A DNA stretch of 64,000 nt from Chryseobacterium jejuense (GCF_017877355.1 NZ_JAGIPR010000004.1:248001-312000); one strand, 5' to 3'. Shown: positions 1 through 9,104, counted from the first letter of the stretch. The notes: a model not told the origin generated them from the letters alone. Made by a program: numbers and translations.

Positions 1-70
1 GACATTATTATGAAAAACACAACCAATATTAATCAATATATATTTTAAGTAGTTAGGAGATAACACAGAA

Positions 71-1321
71 TTAGTGCACTACTTTTACAAAATCTCCAGT
101 TCTATATAATGCACCAATTGGTAAGCCTGCAGAAATCGCGGCCGCATTATCTGCAAAGTCATTACAACCTTCAATTAATGCCGGAGTAAGATCTGAAGCT
201 TGTTTTACAACGTGAAGTGGTGCAGATGGGGCACTAATCCCAATACCAACTCTTCCTTCAAAATAATTTTTGGTATCTGCTCCCTGAGAATACAGATTAT
301 AGGCATTTGCTGCAGTATCCCCAGTAAACCGATAACGACCGATGAAAACCCCAAAGGAATTCTGAATATTTTTTGTCCCGTTATTATTACCCGTAGTAAT
401 TGCCAATCCAGCTAATCTTGAAATATTATAGGTTCCAGATCCTATAAAGTCAGTATAAGATCCTATAACCTCTATTGATGAAGTTGAATTAAAAGTTCCG
501 GTAATGTTGGGTGAAAATTGAGTAATAAGTCCCCGTACCTGAGGAATATTGAATGTTCCAGTTCCGCTCAATCTTATATCATTCTTATACCCATATAGCC
601 AGCTAATATTAGCCGTTTTTCCGCTACCAGCAGAAGGTGAGGCAACACTACTGACCGCCCTCATATCACTAATCGACAAATCACCTACAATTGCTGAGCT
701 GCGAGTTAAGTTTGAAATACCATATAGAGTACCTCCACCATTTACTGCAATATCATGTACTTCCGTATCAATTCCAGATTTCGCTCCTTGTTTATTTGAA
801 ACCATTTGATTTTGAATACCAAAAGAAGAACCAGTTCCTCCTGAACTATTATTTTCAAAAACATTAAGATTACTATTAGGTGTTGCTCCTGGATTTGTGC
901 CAATAGCTACTTTTCCAGTCTGATAAATGTTTTGAGCATTACTAATGGCTTCATTGGTAGTTCCTGATACTCTCCAGGGTTCTCCCGCTGTTGAACCTTT
1001 TAAAGTCTGCCATATAACACCATCAAAATAATAGTACCCTATATTAGTCACATTTGCAGTCTTTGTTGTCGTATCTACAGGCAATAATGCTTGCGTAACG
1101 TAAACAATAGTTCCGGTTTGCGGGATATCATAATTCGTATCTTTCGCCTTCAGTTCAGCTCCGGTTAATCGGGGTGCTATAAATCCGTCTGTTTTTGTAA
1201 GATCTGAAGGTGCTGCTATCACATCTAGTGTTGCTTTAGGTGTTGTTGTATTAATTCCTACCTGAGCATATGCAATGGAAGAAATAACAATTGTTGTGGT
1301 TAATAAAATCTTTTTTTTCAT
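71..1321 (-). CDS. Secreted surface protein with tail-fibre-like VGIG motifs
   Basis: 416 aa with a signal peptide (MKKKILLTTTIVISSIAYA, cleavage before QVGIN). The mature start QVGINTTTPKATLDV and a late GRVGIGISAPSAPLHVV are the VGIGT-P--LHV motifs common in Bacteroidota surface proteins and in tail-fibre-like stalks. The middle (about residues 150-340) is rich in Gly, Ser, Thr and Asn, as expected for a repetitive beta structure. No catalytic motif and no T9SS sorting domain is visible. The ATG start is fixed by the signal peptide. It is monocistronic, with decayed sequence upstream. Exported or surface location is inferred from the signal peptide; the function is unknown. Confidence 0.75.
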   Translation of the reverse strand: MKKKILLTTTIVISSIAYAQVGINTTTPKATLDVIAAPSDLTKTDGFIAPRLTGAELKAKDTNYDIPQTGTIVYVTQALLPVDTTTKTANVTNIGYYYFDGVIWQTLKGSTAGEPWRVSGTTNEAISNAQNIYQTGKVAIGTNPGATPNSNLNVFENNSSGGTGSSFGIQNQMVSNKQGAKSGIDTEVHDIAVNGGGTLYGISNLTRSSAIVGDLSISDMRAVSSVASPSAGSGKTANISWLYGYKNDIRLSGTGTFNIPQVRGLITQFSPNITGTFNSTSSIEVIGSYTDFIGSGTYNISRLAGLAITTGNNNGTKNIQNSFGVFIGRYRFTGDTAANAYNLYSQGADTKNYFEGRVGIGISAPSAPLHVVKQASDLTPALIEGCNDFADNAAAISAGLPIGALYRTGDFVKVVH

Positions 1322-1840
1322 CTAAATTGTTGTTTAAATTATTGTTTTTCAATTAGTTAATTGACTTATAATTTGATATATGTTGTATAACATTATTTGT
1401 GTTGGAAAAAGATTATTTTTTCCTATAAATAATCACATTGGGTTACGATAATATAAGCTGATTATCTAAATTATTTTCTTGATGCAAAGTAAATTGTAAA
1501 TTCAAATAACATGCAAAAAACACACTATCTCAAATCTACATCAACAACACAATCAACTGAAAAACAATATGTTAATATTAATAATTTAAAATTAGATCAG
1601 AATTCAAATTATATCACTAAAATTGGTTTTTCTTATTAAAAAAAACATATAATATCATTTATAATGACAAAAACAGAGACTTCTACCTTAATAAAATTGA
1701 TATGATAAATTAATCTCTGTGGACAATGATTGCCATTTGTCTTTCAAGGTGATTTGGTATAATTCTTACAGACATGTTGTATTTATGTAGTACATACACA
1801 GCATAACACTCAAGCAGTGTTAATTAAATCCGTGGTGCAT
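1322..1840. other. AT-rich stretch with no gene seen
   Basis: About 520 bases upstream of the surface-protein gene. Both strands are full of stops. I see no RNA gene and no clear promoter of the TAnnTTTG type. The right part probably contains the worn outer end of the neighbouring insertion-sequence remnant, but I could not identify a terminal inverted repeat. Confidence 0.5.
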
Positions 1841-2440
1841 TTAAGCAATTCCAGTTTTTAAATTGTTAATGTTTATATTGTTTAGCTTATTAATTCATTG
1901 TATAACAGTCAGGGCCATTATCTTAGATAATACTCTGTTTTTGAATCCATCGAATGATTTAGCCTAGTTTCTTCTAATTATAAATTGATCACATAATTGA
2001 GAGAATAAGGTCTCGATACACTTTCTTGATTATCTAAAAGCATAAGGATGTGGCTGATATCCATATTGATTTTTTCGCATAGGTACTTCAATATTAATCT
2101 GGTTATAAGTAAATAAGTCTCTTTGATGATCAATGCTTAGATAGCCTTTCTCCCTTAATATTGTACAATTTTGATACAGCTGCTTTATATCTTTTAAATA
2201 ATGAAGGCCATGCGCGGAGGCCTGTGTTAAGTCAAAATCAGTGAAAATCCAATCTATGGTACACACTTCATGTAATTTATAACCGTAATAAGTATTATTT
2301 TGTGAGGCGCAAAAACCTCTATCCGGACTGGTAAGGTAGTTTTACCTACAAACAGCACTCCTTGAACTTCTGCTTAATTTGCATATTTCTAATGGCATAC
2401 TATCTACAATAGTAAAAACAATAACAAATTGATTAATAAT
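1841..2440 (-). pseudogene. IS982-family transposase remnant
   Basis: Read on the minus strand, a single frame gives VDSMPLEICKLSRSSRS, then SPDRGFCASQNNTYYGYKLH, then FTDFDLTQASAHGLHYLKDI, REKGYLS, and finally IETLFSQLCDQF. This is the catalytic and C-terminal half of an IS982-family DDE transposase. The frame is interrupted by a stop near 2334 and by stops at about 2030, 1964 and 1895, and ends at 1841. The N-terminal half is missing: the left boundary of the remnant lies within about 2425-2480, directly against AraC-regulator sequence. The element cannot be active. Confidence 0.8.
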
Positions 2441-2464
2441 AAAATAGATATTATACTGACCATT

Positions 2465-3150
2465 TAGTAGGTGACAACCAAACTGTTTTTTAAAGGTAAC
2501 TGAAAAATGAGGGAGATCTTCAAATCCAAGGTCGAGATAAATTTCAAAAGCTTTTTCCCTTTTTCCAAGAGATATTGTGCTTCCTGTAATCTTTTTTGAA
2601 GAAGCCATTTTCCGGGTGTCGTTCCATTTTTTTTAAAATCTCTTTTAAAAGTGGCAAGACTTCTTCCTAATTAAGATAAGCAAACTGCTCAGGTTTCACA
2701 TTAAAATGATAATTTTTCATCATGAACTCATCAAGATTAATCTTATAAGGCTCAGAAATATCATACACAATATTTTTTAATGAGTAATCATATCCAAATA
2801 AAAGTAATACCGCTTCTCTCTGTTTCAACAGAGCCAGGTCAGGTGATTTATTTTCCAAAAGATCCTTATTATAATATAAGGATCTTTTGGAAAATAAATC
2901 AAATGGGCAGCATTTGACAACTCTCTAAAAACAAGGGGCTTAATTTCACTTCTATTACAAAACATTCATTAGCTTTCATCTGTTGTAAGATCTAATCATA
3001 AAACCTTATGGATACAGATTTAAAGATGATCTCCTTGTCTGGCTTTTCAAGAATTTTAAGAGTTGATTTTTTCAGACAAGATAAATATCCCCACTCCGAA
3101 ATACTTTTCTATACTCTCTGTCATTAAGTTCCATTTCCCTTAAAATCACT
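2465..3150 (-). pseudogene. AraC-family regulator, decayed
   Basis: The minus strand holds pieces of one AraC-type regulator spread over several frames. An N-terminal effector-domain trace reads SGDIYLV then KNQLLKFL (about 3060-3130), followed by PDKEIIFKSVSI. Next comes KSPDLALLKQREAVLLLFGY (from about 2850), then MMKNYHFNVKPEQFAYL. The DNA-binding part follows as LGRSLATFKRDFKK, TPGKWLLQKRLQEAQYLL and FEIYLDLGFEDLPHFSVTFK. At least three frameshifts (near 2670, 2560 and 3070) and stop codons break it. A 25-bp inverted repeat lies in the middle, and the C-terminus runs into IS982 sequence. The parts are in the right order for one gene, so this is decay in place. The target genes are unknown. 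Confidence 0.75.
2845..2900. repeat. Perfect 25-bp inverted repeat, 6-nt loop
   Basis: The left arm 2845-2869 is exactly complementary to the right arm 2876-2900, with the loop TATAAT between. The left arm includes coding sequence of the decayed AraC regulator (minus-strand codons for KDLLENKS); the right arm is an inverted copy of it. There is no U-rich tract, so it is not an ordinary terminator. It most likely arose by inverted duplication or template switching. Confidence 0.9.
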
Positions 3151-3442
3151 ATAGATACAACTTTATAAGAAACGAACTGCAAGAAAAACGTAAAGTAACA
3201 GGAATATAGGAAAAAAGAGGCTTGTTTTTATCTAATATCTTTCCAATATTGGCAAAAACTATTCTCTATTTAAAACAACTGATCTGAGAAAGAGAGCAAC
3301 TTACCTGTAATTAAACATAAACAGCTTATATACAATTAAATCTAAATAGCTGAAAACTAAAACACTAAACTTTTAGGATCTAAAATGAAAGCCATCTCTC
3401 CACAAAAAAGAGTAAAAAAATGTTTTATCGTCAAGAATTTTA

Positions 3443-3450
3443 TATATTTG
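3443..3450 (+). promoter_or_regulatory. Promoter -7 element of the acpP operon
   Basis: TATATTTG matches the Bacteroidota -7 consensus TAnnTTTG and lies 33 bases before the acpP start codon. The -33 TTTG element is not clear; the upstream sequence is T-rich. Between about 3151 and this site I see no gene. Confidence 0.6.
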
Positions 3451-3482
3451 CACCATCTAACAATTAAAAAAAATAATTTACT

Positions 3483-3722
3483 ATGTCAGACATTGCATCA
3501 AGAGTAAAAGCTATCATCGCTGATAAGCTTGACGTTGAAGAAACAGAAGTAACTCCTGAAGCTAGCTTCACTAACGATTTAGGAGCAGATTCACTAGATA
3601 CAGTTGAGTTAATCATGGAATTTGAAAAAGAATTCAACATTCAAATCCCTGATGATCAAGCTGAAAAAATTACTACTGTAGGGCACGCTATCGCTTACAT
3701 CGAAGAAGTAGTAAATAAATAA
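3483..3722 (+). CDS. acpP: Acyl carrier protein
   Basis: 79 aa, the usual length for AcpP. It carries growing fatty-acyl chains as thioesters on a 4'-phosphopantetheine arm attached to Ser37 in the GADSLDTVE motif. The protein is acidic and has the four-helix pattern of the family, with [18 protein letters not shown] as the last conserved block. It is first in an operon with fabF 34 bases downstream, which is the standard arrangement, followed by rnc. The start ATG is the only one that gives a family-length protein and follows the promoter closely. Confidence 0.97.
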   Translation: MSDIASRVKAIIADKLDVEETEVTPEASFTNDLGADSLDTVELIMEFEKEFNIQIPDDQAEKITTVGHAIAYIEEVVNK

Positions 3723-3756
3723 TATTCTTCAACAAAAAAGAAATTAAACAAAGTTT

Positions 3757-5001
3757 ATGGAATTAAAAAGAGTAGTTGTAACAGGTTTTGGAGCAATAAC
3801 ACCAATCGGAAATAATGCAAAAGAATACTGGGAAAATCTTGTAAAAGGTGAGAGCGGAGCCGCTCCGATTACTCTTTTTGATGCCACAAACTTTAAAACC
3901 AAGTTCGCTTGTGAGGTGAAAAATTTCGATCCATTACAGCATTTCGATAAGAAAGAAGCTAAAAAGATGGACCGAAATACTCAATTGGGACTTGTTGCTG
4001 CTAGAGAAGCTGTAGAACATTCTGGTATTATTGAAGATAATGTAGATAAAAACAGAGTGGGTGTAATTTGGGGCTCCGGAATCGGAGGTCTGGAAACATT
4101 TGAAACGGAAGTTTTAGGATGGGCCAATACGGACATTCCTAGATTCAATCCTTTCTTTATTCCTAAAATGATTGCAGATATGACCCCTGGTCAAATCTCA
4201 ATTGAATATGGTTTCCATGGACCGAATTATACAACAGTATCTGCATGTGCTTCTTCAGCTAACGCTTTAATTGATTCCAAGATGCTTATCCAATTGGGAA
4301 AAGCAGACGTTATTGTGTGCGGAGGCTCTGAAGCAGCCGTAACAGCAAGTGGTGTTGGTGGATTTAATGCAATGATGGCACTTTCTACAAGAAATGATGA
4401 TCCTACAACAGCTTCAAGACCTTTCGACAAAGACAGAGATGGATTTGTATTAGGTGAAGGTGCTGGATGTATTGTTCTTGAAGAATATGAGCACGCTGTA
4501 AAACGTGGTGCCACAATTTATGCAGAATTATTAGGAGGCGGTATGAGTGCAGATGCATATCATATGACAGCTCCACATCCTGAAGGCCTTGGCGCTTATC
4601 TGGTAATGAAAAACTGTTTGGAAGATGCAGGTTTAACTGCTGATGAAGTAGATCATATCAATATGCATGGTACCTCTACTCCATTAGGAGATATCGCAGA
4701 ATCCAACGCAATTTCGAAATTATTGGGCGAGCATGCTTTTGACATTCAGATCAATTCTACAAAATCAATGACAGGTCATCTTTTAGGAGCTGCCGGTGTT
4801 ATTGAAGCTATTGCTGCATTAGGAACTATTATTCATGGTATTGTTCCTCCTACCATCAACCATTTTACTGATGATGAAAAGATAGACAGCCGACTAAACT
4901 TTACGTTTAATACAGCTGTGAAGAAAGATGTAAAAGTAGCCATGAGCAATACTTTTGGATTTGGCGGGCATAACGCTTGCGTTCTATTTAAGAAAATCTA
5001 A
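3757..5001 (+). CDS. fabF: 3-oxoacyl-ACP synthase II
   Basis: 414 aa, full length. This cytosolic thiolase-fold enzyme condenses malonyl-ACP with acyl-ACP in fatty-acid elongation. The nucleophile is Cys164 in TVSACASSANAL. The two catalytic histidines lie in NMHGTSTPLGD (about residue 304) and STKSMTGHLLGAAG (about 340), and the C-terminal glycine-rich FGFGGHNAC loop is intact. It follows acpP and precedes rnc by 9 bases, so the three are almost certainly cotranscribed. Confidence 0.97.
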   Translation: MELKRVVVTGFGAITPIGNNAKEYWENLVKGESGAAPITLFDATNFKTKFACEVKNFDPLQHFDKKEAKKMDRNTQLGLVAAREAVEHSGIIEDNVDKNRVGVIWGSGIGGLETFETEVLGWANTDIPRFNPFFIPKMIADMTPGQISIEYGFHGPNYTTVSACASSANALIDSKMLIQLGKADVIVCGGSEAAVTASGVGGFNAMMALSTRNDDPTTASRPFDKDRDGFVLGEGAGCIVLEEYEHAVKRGATIYAELLGGGMSADAYHMTAPHPEGLGAYLVMKNCLEDAGLTADEVDHINMHGTSTPLGDIAESNAISKLLGEHAFDIQINSTKSMTGHLLGAAGVIEAIAALGTIIHGIVPPTINHFTDDEKIDSRLNFTFNTAVKKDVKVAMSNTFGFGGHNACVLFKKI

Positions 5002-5010
5002 ATTCAATGA

Positions 5011-5775
5011 ATGGAGTTACAGAAATACTTTTCTAAATTCCTTCTCAAAAAAAGAAAAAGACAATTAACGGAAAGAGATTATTTTCTCAGTACCGAGCTT
5101 ACACGAGTTTTAGGTACAGAGGTACAAAATATTGCTCTTTACCGAGAGGCTTTTTCTTTAAAAAATTCTTCTAAAAATCAAGACAGTAATTACGAAAGGC
5201 TTGAATTTTTGGGAGACTCTGTTTTGGGTACAATTATTTCTTGTCATTTGTTCCAGACTTATCCTCAGGCTAATGAAGGATATCTGACCCAAATGAAATC
5301 TAAGATTGTTAATAGGAAAAATCTTAATAAATTAGGGGAAGACCTTAAGCTTACAGATCTTCTGCAAAAGCAGAATAATTCTTCAGCTCTAGGTGAAAAT
5401 ATCTCCGGAAATTTATTTGAAGCCTTAATTGGTGCTGTTTATTTGGATTTCCACTATGATGCTTGTAAAAAAATCATTCTGGAAAAACTTTTAACACCTT
5501 CCGAGATTAACAAACTTGAGAATAAAATTGTCAGCTATAAAGGTCTCCTTCTCGAATGGAGCCAGAAGAAGAAGGTAAATATAAAGTACGAAACCTGCGA
5601 GGAAATACAGGCTAATAAAGCAATCATGTTCCGTTGTCATGTATGGCTTGGAGATGAAAAGATTGCCAATGCAACAGAAACCTCCAAGAAAAAGGCTGAA
5701 GAAAAGGCAGCACAAAGGGCTTTTTATATTTTAAATAAAAAAGAAAATATACTTGGAAATTCAAAAACTTTATGA
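5011..5775 (+). CDS. rnc: Ribonuclease III
   Basis: 254 aa. It cleaves double-stranded RNA in rRNA and mRNA processing. The signature ERLEFLGDSVLG occupies about residues 62-73, and the second acidic motif, NLFEALIGAVYLD, about 135-147. A double-stranded RNA-binding domain fills the last 75 residues, ending with KKKAEEKAAQRAF. A basic N-terminal extension (KKRKR) precedes the catalytic domain. The gene starts 9 bases after fabF and its end overlaps the next gene by 23 bases, which suggests coupled translation. Confidence 0.96.
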   Translation: MELQKYFSKFLLKKRKRQLTERDYFLSTELTRVLGTEVQNIALYREAFSLKNSSKNQDSNYERLEFLGDSVLGTIISCHLFQTYPQANEGYLTQMKSKIVNRKNLNKLGEDLKLTDLLQKQNNSSALGENISGNLFEALIGAVYLDFHYDACKKIILEKLLTPSEINKLENKIVSYKGLLLEWSQKKKVNIKYETCEEIQANKAIMFRCHVWLGDEKIANATETSKKKAEEKAAQRAFYILNKKENILGNSKTL

Positions 5776-6226
5776 TCTTGATGATATAGAATTTGAAGAT
5801 ATTGCCATAGGATTGGTAAGATTAGCTAAAGATATACCTGCTCATGAGTTTTTCTATAAAATAAATCAACTTAATAATCTCAGTTTCTCAAGAAAAAAAG
5901 ACATGGTCTTTCATGGAGATTATTATGATTATCTTTTTCCAAGGTTTGAGGCCTATCACAAGTTTTCCAAGACCTGTTTCACCTTTATTTCCAATAAATC
6001 TTCTGAAAGTAAACAAAAAAAAGTTCAAACCGAGCTCTTTACAGAAGAAGAAAACATTAAATTTTTATTAAATAATCAGGTAGATGTAGAATATATTTTG
6101 CATAGTTCGGAACAGTTTCCTGATTTTTCCGTAATTTTGCTCCCTGAAAATCTTGTGTTTCCGATTCAAGATTATACACTGAGTTCTGAAGAGGAACTTT
6201 ATCAAATTATCCAGTATTATGAATAA
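5753..6226 (+). CDS. IPExxxVDY family protein
   Basis: 157 aa with the family's C-terminal signature in the form LPENLVFPIQDY (family consensus IPExxxVDY). The family has no known biochemical role and is typical of Flavobacteriia, usually found between rnc and pyk as here. The start is TTG: the only in-frame upstream sequence before a stop lacks ATG or GTG, and the protein then begins MEIQKLYDLDDIEFEDIAIG, as relatives do. It overlaps the end of rnc by 23 bases and the start of pyk by 8. There is no signal peptide or membrane segment, so it is probably cytosolic. Confidence 0.85.
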   Translation: MEIQKLYDLDDIEFEDIAIGLVRLAKDIPAHEFFYKINQLNNLSFSRKKDMVFHGDYYDYLFPRFEAYHKFSKTCFTFISNKSSESKQKKVQTELFTEEENIKFLLNNQVDVEYILHSSEQFPDFSVILLPENLVFPIQDYTLSSEEELYQIIQYYE

Positions 6227-7664
6227 GTATTTAAAGAAGACAAAAATTATTGCAACACTAGGGCCTGCTTCATCATCGAAGGAGGTAATGTTAGATCTAA
6301 TGAAGGCAGGTGTTGATATTTTCAGAATAAATTTTTCCCATGCAGATTACGACTTAGTTCGAAAGAATATTGAAATAATTAGAGAACTAAACAACGAGTA
6401 CGGTTATTCGGTGGGTATTTTAGGTGACCTTCAAGGGCCTAAACTAAGAGTAGGTGTTGTAAAAGAAGGTTCTTACCTGAATCCTGGTGATATTCTTACC
6501 TTCACCAATGAAAAGATAGAGGGAGATTCTACTAAGGTATACATGACTTACCAACAGTTTCCACAGGACGTAAAAGTTGGGGAGAGAATCCTTATCGATG
6601 ATGGTAAGCTGGTATTGGAGGTTATTGAAACCAACGAAGTAGATACTGTAAAGGCTAAAACAATCCAAGGAGGTCCTCTAAGTTCTAAAAAAGGTGTTAA
6701 CCTTCCTAATACACAGGTATCTCTTCCTGCATTAACGGAAAAAGATATTCAGGATGCTAATTTCATGATGGACATGGAAGTAGACTGGATTGCTCTTTCT
6801 TTCGTACGTCATGCACAAGACATCATTGACCTGAAAGAATTAATTGCAAAACATCCAAACGGTAAATTCAAAACTCCGATTATCGCGAAGATTGAAAAGC
6901 CTGAAGGGGTTAAAAATATTGAAGAAATCTTATTGGAGTGTGACGGACTAATGGTTGCCCGTGGTGACCTAGGAGTTGAAGTTCCAATGGAAGAAGTTCC
7001 TGCTATCCAGAAAAATCTGGTAGAGAAAGCAAGATTCTATTCTAAGCCAGTAATTATCGCGACTCAGATGATGGAAACGATGATTAACAGCTTAACACCA
7101 ACCAGAGCGGAAGTAAATGATGTGGCTAACTCTGTATTGGACGGTGCTGATGCGGTAATGCTTTCAGGTGAAACTTCTGTAGGTAGATATCCGGTACAGG
7201 TGGTAGAAAACATGGCTAAAATTGTGAAAAACATTGAAACCACTCACTTCTACCAACACAAAAACGAACCGATTGAAAAGGACTATAACTGTATTGATGA
7301 GAGATTTATTACCAACAGGGTATGTCTTGCAGCAGTAAGAATTGCAAAAACAACAAACGTTTCTGCGATTGTAACGTTGACTCACTCGGGATATACAGCA
7401 TTCCAGCTTGCAGCTCACAGACCAAACTCTCAGATTATTGTATACAGTGGAAACAAAAGAGTAATTACTATGCTGAATCTTCTTTGGGGTGTTCACGCTT
7501 ACTATTACGATATGAAGAAGTCTACTGATGAGACGATTATTCAGGTAAATATGTTAACACATAACTACGGTTATATCGAAACGGGTGATTTCGTTATCAA
7601 TATCAATGCGACACCGTCTTATGAAGGTGGTAAGACCAATACTTTGAGATTAACGACAGTATAA
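6219..7664 (+). CDS. pyk: Pyruvate kinase
   Basis: 481 aa. It catalyses the last step of glycolysis, phosphoenolpyruvate plus ADP to pyruvate plus ATP, in the cytosol. Visible motifs are KIIATLGPASS at the N-terminus, FRINFSH, the active-site block IIAKIEKPEGVKNIEEIL, ARGDLGVEVP and IATQMMETM. The B domain and the C-terminal domain are both present. The ATG overlaps the end of the IPExxxVDY gene by 8 bases. It is the last gene of the acpP operon and ends in a tandem repeat, then a strong terminator. Confidence 0.97.
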   Translation: MNKYLKKTKIIATLGPASSSKEVMLDLMKAGVDIFRINFSHADYDLVRKNIEIIRELNNEYGYSVGILGDLQGPKLRVGVVKEGSYLNPGDILTFTNEKIEGDSTKVYMTYQQFPQDVKVGERILIDDGKLVLEVIETNEVDTVKAKTIQGGPLSSKKGVNLPNTQVSLPALTEKDIQDANFMMDMEVDWIALSFVRHAQDIIDLKELIAKHPNGKFKTPIIAKIEKPEGVKNIEEILLECDGLMVARGDLGVEVPMEEVPAIQKNLVEKARFYSKPVIIATQMMETMINSLTPTRAEVNDVANSVLDGADAVMLSGETSVGRYPVQVVENMAKIVKNIETTHFYQHKNEPIEKDYNCIDERFITNRVCLAAVRIAKTTNVSAIVTLTHSGYTAFQLAAHRPNSQIIVYSGNKRVITMLNLLWGVHAYYYDMKKSTDETIIQVNMLTHNYGYIETGDFVININATPSYEGGKTNTLRLTTV

Positions 7665-7695
7665 GCAATAAGCAATAAGCAATAAGCAATAAGCA
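7661..7695 (+). repeat. Tandem repeat, 5 x ATAAGCA
   Basis: Five exact copies of the 7-base unit ATAAGCA. The first copy supplies the pyk stop codon (TAA at 7662-7664). Such a run can expand or shrink by slippage; changes would fall in the untranslated tail and leave the protein intact. Confidence 0.95.
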
Positions 7696-7717
7696 AAATT
7701 ACTTTTTGTCAAAGCAT

Positions 7718-7755
7718 ACAAAAACTCCTGAAAATTAATTTTCAGGAGTTTTTGT
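7718..7755. terminator. Bidirectional terminator, pyk / aldehyde dehydrogenase
   Basis: A perfect 38-base palindrome with 19-base arms (core ACTCCTGAAAATT) flanked by A and T runs. It lies between two converging genes and can terminate both. Confidence 0.9.
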
Positions 7756-7811
7756 TTTTATAAGGTAAGTGAAAAATCTCTGAGATTCCTCAAATCAAAT
7801 TTATATAGTTT

Positions 7812-9104
7812 TTAGTTACCTACGATCGTCTTTGCTGTTACAAACTCTTTTAAAGCCAGTAAAGAAAGTTCTGTTCCATATCCTGAAGCCTTGGAGCCAC
7901 CGAAAGGGAAGCGCGGGTCAGAACTGGTCATTCTGTTGATATTAACTGTACCTGATTCAAGATTTTCGATAAAGAATAACTGGCGCTCTTTATTCTGAGT
8001 CCAAACTGAGTTTGAAAGTCCGAAAGGAATATCATTAGCGATTTGTAATGCTTCTTGAGCATCTTTTGCAATCATCACCATTCCAAGAGGACCGAAAAGC
8101 TCTTCTTTTAGGATTGGATTACCTTCCTGAACTCTGATTAAACCGGGTTTGAATTCATTTTCTGAAACTCTTTCCAAAGGAAGGATGATTTCGGCACCAT
8201 TTTCCAACGCTCTATTGAATTGAGCTTCCAACTCATCCGCTAAGTCTGGTCTTGCCATCCCAGCTAATTTGGTTTCTTTATTGAAAGGATCTCCGATTTC
8301 GTATTTTTTATATTCTTCAATGAAGAGGGGTAAAAATTGATCTTCTATCTTTTCATCAAGGATAAATCTTTTAGCTGCAGTACAGGTTTGTCCGCAATTT
8401 TGAAGTCTTGATTTCGCGCCTGCTTTTGCAGCTGCTTCAAGATCTCCATCCTCAAAAATGATAAATGCATCACTTCCTCCTAGCTCAAGTAAAGATTTTT
8501 TGATATTTAAACCAGCAATGGAAGCTACTTCTCCACCTGCTTTTCCACTTCCTGTAAGACTTACCCCTTTTACAGCCTCATGTTCAAGGATTTCTTTTAC
8601 GGCTTTGTGTCCAACTTCAAGATTCTGGAACACACCTACGGGAAAACCTGCTTCCAAAAGCACTTCTTCTATTGCATTTCCACTTCCGAAACAAATTGAA
8701 GCATGTTTTAAAACCACTGTATTCCCTGCCAACATTGCAGGAACAGCAAACCTCAACACTTGCCAGAAAGGAAAATTCCAAGGCATTACTCCCAGGATTA
8801 CTCCTTTTGGAGCGTAATGAACTTCGGAATATGCAAATTCGGATTCTATTTTTTCAGGTTTTAGGATATTTTCAGCATCGGCATAATAATTCATCATTAA
8901 AGCACATTTCTCCACCTCAGCAATAGATTCTGAAATGGGCTTATTCATCTCAGTAGTAATGATCCTTCCAAATTTTTCTGAATTATTTTTTAATATTTCT
9001 GCGGCTTTTGCGATTAACTTCTGCTTTTCTTCAAACGGCACTTTTCGCCACACTGAAAACACTTCATCTGCTTTAATAAGCTTGCTTTCAATTAATTGTT
9101 CCAT
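7812..9104 (-). CDS. NAD(P)-dependent aldehyde dehydrogenase, SSADH-like
   Basis: 430 aa, somewhat shorter than the typical 450-490 aa. It belongs to the aldehyde dehydrogenase superfamily and most resembles the short YneI/Sad-type succinate-semialdehyde dehydrogenases. The cofactor motif is LTGSGKAGG, the general-base Glu lies in LLELGGSDAF, and the catalytic Cys in CGQTCTAAKRF. The C-terminal NRMTSSDPRFPFGGSKASGYG block is also characteristic. It is the most downstream of the minus-strand genes that include hutG and hutI, though 140 bases separate it from hutG, so it may have its own promoter. The exact aldehyde substrate cannot be read from sequence. Confidence 0.88.
   Translation of the reverse strand: MEQLIESKLIKADEVFSVWRKVPFEEKQKLIAKAAEILKNNSEKFGRIITTEMNKPISESIAEVEKCALMMNYYADAENILKPEKIESEFAYSEVHYAPKGVILGVMPWNFPFWQVLRFAVPAMLAGNTVVLKHASICFGSGNAIEEVLLEAGFPVGVFQNLEVGHKAVKEILEHEAVKGVSLTGSGKAGGEVASIAGLNIKKSLLELGGSDAFIIFEDGDLEAAAKAGAKSRLQNCGQTCTAAKRFILDEKIEDQFLPLFIEEYKKYEIGDPFNKETKLAGMARPDLADELEAQFNRALENGAEIILPLERVSENEFKPGLIRVQEGNPILKEELFGPLGMVMIAKDAQEALQIANDIPFGLSNSVWTQNKERQLFFIENLESGTVNINRMTSSDPRFPFGGSKASGYGTELSLLALKEFVTAKTIVGN

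Noticed and set aside
71..1321. A prophage tail-fibre gene marking a prophage
   Set aside because: It has a secretion signal peptide and no phage genes lie nearby; the VGIG motifs also occur in bacterial surface proteins.
2342..2608. An 88-aa reading frame as a real small protein
   Set aside because: It starts inside AraC sequence in the wrong frame, moves into the AraC frame, and ends in IS982 transposase sequence. It is a chimera of two remnants.
2845..2900. The palindrome as a transcription terminator
   Set aside because: The stem is AT-rich, has no T run after it, and lies within former coding sequence.
7661..7695. A CRISPR-like or phase-variation repeat
   Set aside because: The heptamers are adjacent without spacers and lie outside a coding frame, so neither applies.
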